24,260 nucleotides of DNA, taken from SURF-13 sp041695325. Lineage in GTDB: Bacteria; Pseudomonadota; Gammaproteobacteria; SURF-13. Of this stretch, positions 7,541-14,898 are shown piece by piece. The stretch is from NCBI GenBank assembly GCA_041695325.1, contig JBGFRC010000036.1, forward strand, positions 1 through 24,260, read 5' to 3'. The position numbers and the translations under genes are program-made. Each line of letters starts with the position of its first letter. The first letter of the stretch is position 1. The notes below the pieces were generated by a model. That model did not search any database and had not been told where the DNA came from. It saw only the letters and a program-made list of their open reading frames with translations.

Positions 7541-9781
7541 ATGGCCCTCTCGGACGAAGCCGCCGCCGCGCTGGCCCGGGAGATCGGGATCAACGCGCAG
7601 GAGATCGCCCGGCGCAAGGAATTCCTGGAATTTGATGAAACCGATACCCGCTTGCTCACGGAGGTTCACGTGCGCCTGCAAAATGTGTCGCGGCGCTTCG
7701 TGGACGACTTTTACGCCCATCTCCTCAAGTTCGATGAAACCCGCCGTTTCATCTCCGACCCCCCCGCCCTCGAGCGCCTGAAGCAGTCCCAGGCGGCCTA
7801 CTTCGATAGCCTGACCGCGGGCGACTACGGTCCCGGCTACATGCTCCGCCGCCTGCGCGTAGGCGCCGCCCACCAGCGCATCGGGCTTGAGCCCAAGTGG
7901 TATATCGGCGCCTACAGCAAGTACCTCGCCGGACTGTTGCCCGAACTGTGGCGCCTGCTTGGCGACGACCCGGACAAATTCCTCGCCAGCTACCACGCGC
8001 TGCAGAAGATCGTGTTCCTGGACATGGGGCTCGCCCTCGACACCTATATCCATGCTGACCGCCATGCCATCACCTCCCTCAAGCGCTACACCGAGGACAT
8101 CATTGCAAGCCTGCCCGCCGGCCTGGTGGTCATGGACCGGACACTCAGGGCGCTGAGCGTCAACCGTTCCTTCCGTGAGATGTTTGGCCTGAAGAATGGA
8201 GAAGACGTCGCCGGGCGCGAGCTCGAAGAACTTCTGCCGCTGCCCGATTTGCGCCAGCAGGTGCAGGCCGTCATCGCCAGCGGGATGGCCTTGCACGGCA
8301 TTAACGCCGAACTGGACGCAAGACGCTTGCGCCTGACCATCGCCGGCGCCCGTCTTGCGGAAGACCAGCGCTTGCTTTTAATGCTGGAGGACGTCAGCGA
8401 GCACGAGGCCCAGGCGCAGCGCATCGAGCAACTTACCCTCTACGACCCGCTGACCGGACTGCCTAATCGGGCATTGTTCATGGATCGCCTGAAACAGGTG
8501 TTGGCCGATGCCGAACGGCATGGGCAACGGGTGGCGATTCTGTTCATGGATCTTGACCGCTTCAAGGAAATCAACGATGCCCACGGACACGCCATCGGCG
8601 ACCTGGTGCTCTCCGAGGTCGCGCAGCGCTTCAAGGGCGTGTTGCGTCAGGCGGACACCCTGACCCGCTTTGGCGGGGATGAGTTCATCATCATCGCCGG
8701 TGAAGCCGATCAGGCGTCCGCGGTCCACATCGCCGAACGTTTGCAGCAGGCGCTCGGCGACCCCATAGCGGTGAAGGGGCAGTCTTTTTCGCTGGGGGCG
8801 AGCATCGGCATCGCCTTCTATCCCGAGGATGGACTCACGTCCGATGAACTGCTCAAACAGGCCGACATCGCCATGTATCGCGCCAAGGCAGCGGGCGGCG
8901 GCTATCGCTTCTACCGCCCGGAGATGAGCGCGGAACTGGCCAAGCGCCTGGAGCTCGCTACCCGCCTGAGTGGCGCCCTGAAGGCGGGGCAATTGCAGCT
9001 CCATTACCAGCCCATCGTGAATCTCCAGACCAAAACCCTCTCCGGCGCCGAGGCCTTGTTGCGCTGGAACGATCCCGAACGGGGCTGGGTGGAGCCGAAG
9101 GAATTCATCCCCATCGCCGAGGAGCGCCGCATGATGAAGGCGATCGGAGAGTGGGTGCTGCAGGAGGCCTGCCGCCAGCTGAAAACCTGGCAGACGGCGG
9201 GCCTGTGTTTCCCCGGACGGCTCGCCGTCAATAAGGCCTGGCAGGAAACCGGCCTCAATTTATCCGGAAGACTCTCCATCAACATCGCCGCCCAGCAGTT
9301 GGAAGAGGCCGAGTTCGTCAGCAAGGCGCGGGTCATCGTGCGCGCCGCGGGCCTGACGCCCGATTGTCTTGCGCTGGAGCTCACCGAAAGCGGACTGATA
9401 GCGAATGCGGAGCGGGCGATCGGGATGATGGAAGCCCTGAAAACGGCGGGGTTTGCGCTCTCGATAGACGATTTCGGCACCGGCTATTCGTCGCTCACCT
9501 ATCTCAAACGCCTGCCGGTGAACAAGCTCAAGATTGACATCTCCTTTGTGCGCGACATGATCAAGGACAGCAATGACTACACCATCGTCGCCGCCATCAT
9601 CGCCATGGCACGCATCCTCGGCCTCAAGACGCTGGCCGAAGGAGTGGAAGAAGCGGCGCAGGCGGAAGCCCTGCAGGCGCTGGGCTGCGATGAGGCCCAA
9701 GGGTATTACTTCGGCCATCCTGTGCCGGCGGAAACCTTCGCGCAAACATGGCTCAAAACCCCCGCTTCAGACAAGAACTGA
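7541..9781 (+). CDS. Globin-coupled sensor with PAS, GGDEF and EAL domains (cyclic-di-GMP enzyme)
   Basis: This 746-aa protein starts at ATG 7541, with GGAGG at 7531-7535; a TTG twelve bases earlier is less likely. Residues about 1-165 are a haem-binding sensor globin with proximal His111 in AAHQRIGLEPKWYIGAY. Residues about 175-285 form a PAS-like domain. GGDEF (378-382) is intact and preceded five residues earlier by RQAD, the RxxD inhibitory site, so diguanylate cyclase activity is expected. The EAL domain keeps EAL at 504-506, SINIAAQQL, LELTES, IDDFGTGYSSL, KLKID and LAEGVEE, so phosphodiesterase activity is also expected. It resembles oxygen-sensing enzymes such as DosC in the sensor part, here with both output domains. 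Residues 548-581 are a 17-residue tandem duplication inside EAL. It probably converts oxygen level into cyclic-di-GMP level in the cytoplasm. Confidence 0.95.
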   Translation: MALSDEAAAALAREIGINAQEIARRKEFLEFDETDTRLLTEVHVRLQNVSRRFVDDFYAHLLKFDETRRFISDPPALERLKQSQAAYFDSLTAGDYGPGYMLRRLRVGAAHQRIGLEPKWYIGAYSKYLAGLLPELWRLLGDDPDKFLASYHALQKIVFLDMGLALDTYIHADRHAITSLKRYTEDIIASLPAGLVVMDRTLRALSVNRSFREMFGLKNGEDVAGRELEELLPLPDLRQQVQAVIASGMALHGINAELDARRLRLTIAGARLAEDQRLLLMLEDVSEHEAQAQRIEQLTLYDPLTGLPNRALFMDRLKQVLADAERHGQRVAILFMDLDRFKEINDAHGHAIGDLVLSEVAQRFKGVLRQADTLTRFGGDEFIIIAGEADQASAVHIAERLQQALGDPIAVKGQSFSLGASIGIAFYPEDGLTSDELLKQADIAMYRAKAAGGGYRFYRPEMSAELAKRLELATRLSGALKAGQLQLHYQPIVNLQTKTLSGAEALLRWNDPERGWVEPKEFIPIAEERRMMKAIGEWVLQEACRQLKTWQTAGLCFPGRLAVNKAWQETGLNLSGRLSINIAAQQLEEAEFVSKARVIVRAAGLTPDCLALELTESGLIANAERAIGMMEALKTAGFALSIDDFGTGYSSLTYLKRLPVNKLKIDISFVRDMIKDSNDYTIVAAIIAMARILGLKTLAEGVEEAAQAEALQALGCDEAQGYYFGHPVPAETFAQTWLKTPASDKN
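9182..9283 (+). repeat. Diverged 51-nt tandem duplication inside the EAL domain
   Basis: Residues 548-564 (KTWQTAGLCFPGRLAVN) align without gaps to residues 565-581 (KAWQETGLNLSGRLSIN). EAL domains normally carry this segment once, followed by NISA-type metal-binding residues. Only the second copy runs into INIAAQQL, so the first appears to be an extra helix-strand unit. The two DNA copies have diverged substantially, so the event is old or was followed by selection. Confidence 0.8.
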
Positions 9782-9885
9782 GCACTGACGCGGAGCACGA
9801 AAAAAGGCCGGAGAGCATCTGGCACGGGGTGACTTGGTGGGCGGAGGTCCTCCGTTGTGGACTTGGCGCCGTGGCGAAGGAAGGG

Positions 9886-9990
9886 GTAGAGGAAATCATC
9901 AGCTTGCAGCCACACGGCGGCAAGGGGAAGCCGTATCAGATGAAGCAAGTCCGACAGATCTTGCTGCGCTATCACATGACGGAGGACTGG
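9886..9990 (+). pseudogene. Possible C-terminal remnant of a hicA toxin gene
   Basis: Directly before the hicB-like gene, one frame reads SLQPHGGKGKPYQMKQVRQI then LLRYHMTED. This resembles the C-terminal end of HicA mRNA-interferase toxins, where a basic PH-x-K-x-KPY segment leads into the last helix. The frame has no convincing start or N-terminal half, and it continues without a stop into the hicB region in the wrong frame, so no intact toxin is encoded. The rest of the 210-nt gap (9782-9991) shows only a short palindrome (9842-9854). Position supports the call; similarity is weak. Confidence 0.3.
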
Positions 9991-9991
9991 C

Positions 9992-10201
9992 ATGAGCAAG
10001 TACGAACTGATTATCTACTGGAGCAAGGAAGACGACGCCTTCATCGTCGAGGTGCCGGAATTGCCCGGCTGCATGGCCGACGGCGCCACCTATGAAGAAG
10101 CCGTGGCCAATGCGCAGACGGCCATCCGTGAATGGATCGAAACGGCCAAGGCGATTGGGCGGCCCATCCCTCAGCCCAAGGGGCGCCTCATGTACGCATG
10201 A
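9992..10201 (+). CDS. hicB: HicB-family antitoxin, apparently orphan
   Basis: This is a 69-aa protein starting at ATG 9992, with GGAGG at 9981-9985. It shows the HicB partial RNase H-like fold: YELIIYWSKEDDAFIVEVPE, then LPGCMADGATYEEAVANAQ, then an amphipathic helix ending WIETAKAIGRPIPQPKG. This matches the short HicB form without a separate DNA-binding tail. Such proteins normally neutralise HicA, which cuts mRNA, and the pair represses its own promoter. No intact hicA is present on either side; at most a remnant lies upstream. The gene marks the left edge of the accessory region. Confidence 0.85.
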   Translation: MSKYELIIYWSKEDDAFIVEVPELPGCMADGATYEEAVANAQTAIREWIETAKAIGRPIPQPKGRLMYA

Positions 10202-10250
10202 CATTTCGTTGCAAGGCGATCAGTCTGAGATCCGCTAACGTATTGACGCG

Positions 10251-10469
10251 ATGACCACCTCCGGCATTACCCAGCTCATCATCAACTCGCCCTACGAGGA
10301 ACCGGCGCTGAAGGAGGCGTTGCGCGCCGCCGCCCAGCGTGAGCACCGATCCATTGCCAACATGGTGGAGGTGTTGATTCTGGATTATTGCGGCAGGAAC
10401 GGGATTGCAATTCCTGAACAGGATGATCTGTTCGATAACGGCCCGAAGCAGACCAAGGGCCGGAAATAA
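10251..10469 (+). CDS. Short RHH-like protein with a restriction-enzyme-like N-terminus
   Basis: This 72-aa protein ends 8 nt before the helicase gene and probably leads the same transcript. Residues about 19-55 (ALKEALRAAAQREHRSIANM then VEVLILDYCGRNGIAIPEQ) look like the two helices of an Arc/CopG ribbon-helix-helix protein. Residues 5-18 (GITQLIINSPYEEP) do not look like the usual ribbon strand. From memory they match the N-terminus of a family of large restriction endonucleases (BPTD_3080 type) that begin with QLIINSPYEEP. The gene may therefore be a chimera left by a deletion, or a genuine RHH regulator whose strand resembles it. No Shine-Dalgarno is clear before ATG 10251. It could autoregulate the operon. 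Confidence 0.6.
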   Translation: MTTSGITQLIINSPYEEPALKEALRAAAQREHRSIANMVEVLILDYCGRNGIAIPEQDDLFDNGPKQTKGRK

Positions 10470-10477
10470 GGCCGCGC

Positions 10478-13327
10478 ATGATTTCCGCCTACCAGGCCAA
10501 ATACTTCGCGCACGACCTCACCCGTCGTTGTGCCCCTGACAGCGCCGAAAAGCTGGCGGGCGCGGTGGCCAGTGCGCAGGTTGACCTCAATCCCCACCAG
10601 GTTGATGCGGCTCTGTTTGCGTTTAAGTCGCCTCTCTCCAAGGGTGCAATCCTGGCCGACGAAGTGGGTCTCGGCAAAACCATCGAAGCTGGCCTTGTCC
10701 TTTCTCAGAAATGGGCAGAGCGTAAGCGGCGCATACTGGTGATTACTCCATCGAATCTGCGCAAGCAGTGGTATCAGGAGCTGACGGAGAAATTCTTTTT
10801 GCCGTGCCGGATTCTCGAAGCCAAGTCCTACAACGCCGAGATAAAACAGGGCCGCTTCCGGCCGTTCGAGGCGGACGACATCGTGATCTGTTCCTACCAA
10901 TTCGCCAAAGGCAAGGCGGCGGACGTGAATGCCGTGGCGTGGGACATCGTGGTGATCGACGAAGCTCATCGACTGCGCAATGTTTACAAGCCTGCCAATG
11001 TCATCGCCAATACTCTGCGCATGGCGCTGGCAGGCAAGGACAAGCTGCTGCTCACGGCCACGCCCTTGCAGAATTCCCTGCTGGAGCTGTTCGGCCTGGT
11101 GAGCTTTATTGATGAACACGTTTTCGGCGACCTGAAGAGCTTCCGTGATCTCTACACCAATTTGAATCAGGAACAGGTGTTCGCGACGCTCAAGGCCCGG
11201 CTCAAGCCCGTGTGCCATCGTACCCTGCGCCGACAGGTCACGGCCTATATCCCGTATACCAAGCGCCTGCCGCTGGTGGAGGAGTTCACCCCGGCCGAGA
11301 GCGAAGACCGGCTCTACCAACTCGTCTCGGACTACCTGCAACGGGAGAATCTTCAGGCCTTGCCGGCCAGCCAGCGCTCCCTCATGACGCTGGTGCTGCG
11401 CAAGCTGCTGGCATCTTCCACCTTCGCCATCGCCGGTGCGCTGACCTCCGTGTCCAACCGGCTCAAGGACAAACTCGGGAAGCGGGAATCGCCTGAATCG
11501 CTCGAAGAAGAGATGGATCAGGACTACGAGGCCCTCGACGAAACCGCCGAGGAGTGGCCGGAGGACGAAGCGCAGGAACCCTTGACCGAAGTCGAGCGCA
11601 CCGCCATCGAGCAGGAGATCGCCGACCTGGAATCCTTCGCCAAGCTGGCGTCCTCCATCGAACACAACGCCAAAGGCAAGGCCCTGCTCAAGGCGCTGGA
11701 CATCGCCTTTGCCAAGGCTAAGGAGATTGGCGCGGCGCAGAAGGCGATCATCTTCACTGAATCGCGCCGCACCCAGAGCTACTTGCTGCGCCTGCTGGCG
11801 GACAGCCCCCACGCCGAAGGCATCGTTCTGTTCAACGGCACTAACACCGACGAAAGCTCCAAGCGGATTTATGCCTAATGGCTGGAGCGCCATCAAGGCA
11901 GCGACCGCGTCACCGGCTCGCGCACCGTCGACATGCGCTCGGCCCTGGTGGACTATTTCCGCGAACAGGGCCGCATCATGATCGCTACCGAGGCCGGGGC
12001 CGAGGGCATTAACCTCCAGTTCTGCTCGCTGGTGGTGAACTACGATCTCCCCTGGAACCCGCAGCGCATCGAGCAGCGCATCGGCCGCTGTCATCGCTAC
12101 GGCCAGAAGCACGATGTCGTGGTGGTGAACTTTCTCAATCGCAAGAACGCCGCCGACCAGCGCGTCTATGAATTGCTGCGCGACAAGTTTCAGCTCTTCG
12201 AGGGCGTGTTTGGCGCCAGCGACGAAGTGCTGGGGGCCATCGAGTCCGGTGTGGATTTCGAAAAACGCATCGCGGCCATCTACCAGACCTGTCGCAAGCC
12301 CGAGGAAATCCATGCCGCCTTCAACCAGCTCCAGCTTGAATTGAGCCTGGAGATTGACGAGTCCATGACCCGCACCCGGCAGAAACTGCTGGAACACTTC
12401 GACGACGAAGTGCGCGAAAAGCTCAAGGTGCGCGATGAAGCCTCCAGGGCCAACCTTAACCGCTTCGAGCGCCTGCTCATCGAGTTGACGCGGCACGAAC
12501 TGAACAGCCACGCTCGTTTCATTGACGATTCGTCTTTCCGTCTCGAAAGCTGCCCGTTCCGCGGCGACATTCCGCTCGGCCTGTACGAGTTGCCGCGCCG
12601 TTCCGGCGAGGCGCATCTCTACCGCCTTAATCACCCTCTTGCCGAGGCCGTGGTGGCCCAGGCCAAGGGGCGCGCGCTGCCGCCGGCCGCGATACGTCTT
12701 GACTACGGCCAACACGACGGCAAGGTCTCCATCCTGGAACAGCACATCGGCAAATCTGGCGTGCTCAAGCTTTCGCTGCTGAGCGTCGAGGCGCTGGATC
12801 AGGGAGAGGATCAATTCCTGTTTGCCGCCATCACCGATCAAGGCGAAGTGCTCGACGACGAGATCACGCAGCGCCTGCTCACGCTGCCCGTCGCGCAAGC
12901 CGCGACGCTGAACACCATTCCGGGCGAGGCGCGCCTCGATGAAATCACCGGGCTGCGCCAACAGGCCGCGCTCCAGCGCATTTCGGAGCGCAACGCGCAG
13001 TTTTTCGAGGCCGAGGCCGCCAAGCTCAGCGGCTGGGCCGACGACCAGATCGCCAGCGCCGAACGGGCGCTCGACGAAACCAAGCGCCGCATCCGCGAGC
13101 TGCGCAACCAGTCCACCAAGGCCAGCAGCATCGAGGAACAGGCCCGCATCCAGACCGAAATCCGAGACGCCGAGCGCAAACAGCGCAAGCTGCGGCAGGA
13201 AATTTTCGATGTCGAAGACCGGATTCTCGCCAAGCGCGACGAGCTGGTCGAGGCCATCAAATCCAAACTCAAACCCGCTGTGAAGTCGCAGGTCTTATTT
13301 ACGCTGTGCTGGAGCCTGTGCCGGTAA
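10478..13327 (+). pseudogene. SNF2-family DEAD/DEAH helicase split by an in-frame TAA
   Basis: A 950-codon frame is broken by one stop, TAA 11876-11878 (codon 467); both parts stay in the same frame. The first part has motif I DEVGLGKT (residues 61-68) and motif II DEAH (161-164), the RecA1 half of a SNF2-like ATPase. The second part has ATEAGAEGINLQ and QRIEQRIGRCHRYGQ (motifs V-VI), then a long coiled-coil-rich tail. Text across the stop (ESSKRIYA-stop-WLERHQGSDRV) reads as continuous, so one CAA to TAA change, or a sequencing error, explains it. Internal ATG 11933 could give a 464-aa C-terminal piece. Neither piece alone should be an active helicase. Similar helicases occur in DISARM-like and other methyltransferase-linked defence loci. 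It leads the locus that continues to 21245. Confidence 0.85.
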
Positions 13328-13350
13328 AAATGTCCGCTATTCCAATTTTG

Positions 13351-13368
13351 TGCATTATGGGGTATAAA
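13351..13368 (+). promoter_or_regulatory. AT-rich candidate promoter before the ATPase gene
   Basis: The 85-nt gap 13328-13412 is far more AT-rich than its flanks. It holds TATAAA (13363-13368) as a possible -10, but the hexamer at normal -35 distance (13340-13345, TTCCAA) is poor. The nine bases TGCATTATG (13351-13359) recur at 22666-22674. A separate promoter for the ATPase, and perhaps a shared regulator site, is possible but unproven. Confidence 0.25.
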
Positions 13369-13412
13369 AATGGAAAATCATGTATTCAACTTTAAATATC
13401 AGATAGATAAAC

Positions 13413-14852
13413 ATGCCTGAAAAGACGGGAACCGGCCTGCCCGGCCTTCTGACTCCCTATAACCCTTGGCGGGTGGCCCCCGGGGGCGAATGGCGGACCG
13501 GGCTGCCGGAATACCAGCGGCCCGTGGTGCGCGAGCTGCTGGCTGATCTTTCCGAGTTGCCCCAGATGGTCTCCATCACTGGGCCGCGGCGCGTGGGCAA
13601 GACCACGGCGCTCAAGCAGGTTATCGCCCATCTGCTGGATCATGAAAAGGTCGATCCCGCCCGGATTCTGTATTTCTCGTTTGACGACCCCGAAGTCTAC
13701 GGCTCGGCCGATCTCCAGCGCACCCTGTTCGAACAGCTCGTGGCCCATGCTGGCGCCAAGCCGGGCGGCGCGGGCCACTGGTATTTCTTTCTCGATGAGA
13801 TTCAGCGTCTGCCAAAGTGGGAGCTGCATCTCAAGAAATATTACGACCTGAAGTACCCCATTCGCTTTGTGGTGTCCGGCTCGGCTTCTTCTCCGATTTT
13901 CCGCAGCTCGCAGGAAAGCCTGCTCGGGCGCATCAAGGACCGGCACCTGCTGCCTTTCAGTTTTCGCGAATACTGCCAATACCACTTGCGTGGCCGCGCG
14001 TCCTTCACCGCATCACTGGACAGCTACACGCATCTGCGGAACCTGTTGATGGAATCCAGGGGAGAGGAGACGGTCCGGTTCGTCAACGACATGCGCTCGG
14101 CGCTCGCGCCATTCGAGGCGGATGTCGGTCGGGCGGTCGTGAGTTATTGCCGCGAGGGCGGTTTTCCGGAGGTGTGGGGCCTCGCCGATCCCGTGCGCAA
14201 GATGGAATACCTGATGGAACAGCAGGTGCGCAAGGTGCTGTATGAAGACCTCATGGCGCTCACCCAGTACCGCAAGCCGGAAAACGTGCTGCGTTTCTTT
14301 GTCTATCTGCTCGCGCATCCCGGCATCGAAATCAACATGTCCACCGTGGCGCGCGACGCCGGGGTGGAGCGCCGCGTCGTGGACGAAAACCTGCCGCGCC
14401 TGGAAATGACCGATCTCATCCTGCGCATCCGCAAATTCAGCCACAAACCGCTGCGCGTGCGCGAAGGCAACATCAAGTGCTATCCCATTGATCTCGCCCT
14501 GCGCAACGCCGTGCTCAAGACCTGGGACGATTTCACCCAGAACCCGACCATGATGGGGTTGTACGCCGAAAACCTGGTGGCGCACGAGCTGCGAAAATGG
14601 CCGGAGGCGATCGAAGTGACGTACTATCGCGAGAAGGCGCAGGAAGTGGATTTCGTCGTCACCCATGGCGGCGCCCGTTACCTGCCTTTGGAAGTCAAGC
14701 ACCGCACGGCGGCCGCATCGGTCTCCGGCCTCAGGCATTTCCTGAAGAAATTCGCGCTCGACTTCGGCGTCGTCATTACCCGCGATCGCGAATGCCGGTT
14801 CGAGGGCGGTATCCTGTTCCTGCCGCTGCGCTATTTCCTGTTGGCGAATTGA
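13413..14852 (+). CDS. AAA ATPase with C-terminal DUF4143-type nuclease-like domain
   Basis: This is a 479-aa protein. Residues about 35-240 are an AAA-type ATPase with Walker A GPRRVGKTT (57-65, Lys63), Walker B YFFLDEIQ (Asp128, Glu129) and a sensor-like VVSGSASS. Residues about 260-340 look helical and wHTH-like. The C-terminal part carries the DUF4143 pattern: YAENLVAHEL, then EVDFVV (Asp413) and LPLEVKH (Glu427, Lys429), which together resemble a PD-(D/E)xK nuclease core. Solitary proteins of this family are widespread and poorly understood. Here the gene sits between helicase and methyltransferase genes on the same strand, so a role in the defence locus is likely. The Shine-Dalgarno before ATG 13413 is weak. 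Confidence 0.85.
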   Translation: MPEKTGTGLPGLLTPYNPWRVAPGGEWRTGLPEYQRPVVRELLADLSELPQMVSITGPRRVGKTTALKQVIAHLLDHEKVDPARILYFSFDDPEVYGSADLQRTLFEQLVAHAGAKPGGAGHWYFFLDEIQRLPKWELHLKKYYDLKYPIRFVVSGSASSPIFRSSQESLLGRIKDRHLLPFSFREYCQYHLRGRASFTASLDSYTHLRNLLMESRGEETVRFVNDMRSALAPFEADVGRAVVSYCREGGFPEVWGLADPVRKMEYLMEQQVRKVLYEDLMALTQYRKPENVLRFFVYLLAHPGIEINMSTVARDAGVERRVVDENLPRLEMTDLILRIRKFSHKPLRVREGNIKCYPIDLALRNAVLKTWDDFTQNPTMMGLYAENLVAHELRKWPEAIEVTYYREKAQEVDFVVTHGGARYLPLEVKHRTAAASVSGLRHFLKKFALDFGVVITRDRECRFEGGILFLPLRYFLLAN

Positions 14853-14898
14853 GCTCAATACGAAAACGACGATGAACGAATTACCGAGGAAGTCATTG

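Noticed and set aside
9842..9854. Short palindrome CGGAGG-T-CCTCCG before hicB as an operator
   Set aside because: Only 13 bases with a one-base centre and no second copy; too little to support a regulatory call.
9748..10095. Plus-strand frame of 115 codons overlapping both the EAL gene end and hicB
   Set aside because: Overlaps hicB in the wrong frame, has no ribosome site and no domain. Only its middle part was kept, as a possible hicA remnant.
10385..12961. Very long open frame on the minus strand opposite the helicase
   Set aside because: It mirrors the third codon position of a GC-rich gene. The plus strand has clear helicase motifs, while the minus-strand protein has no recognisable domain.
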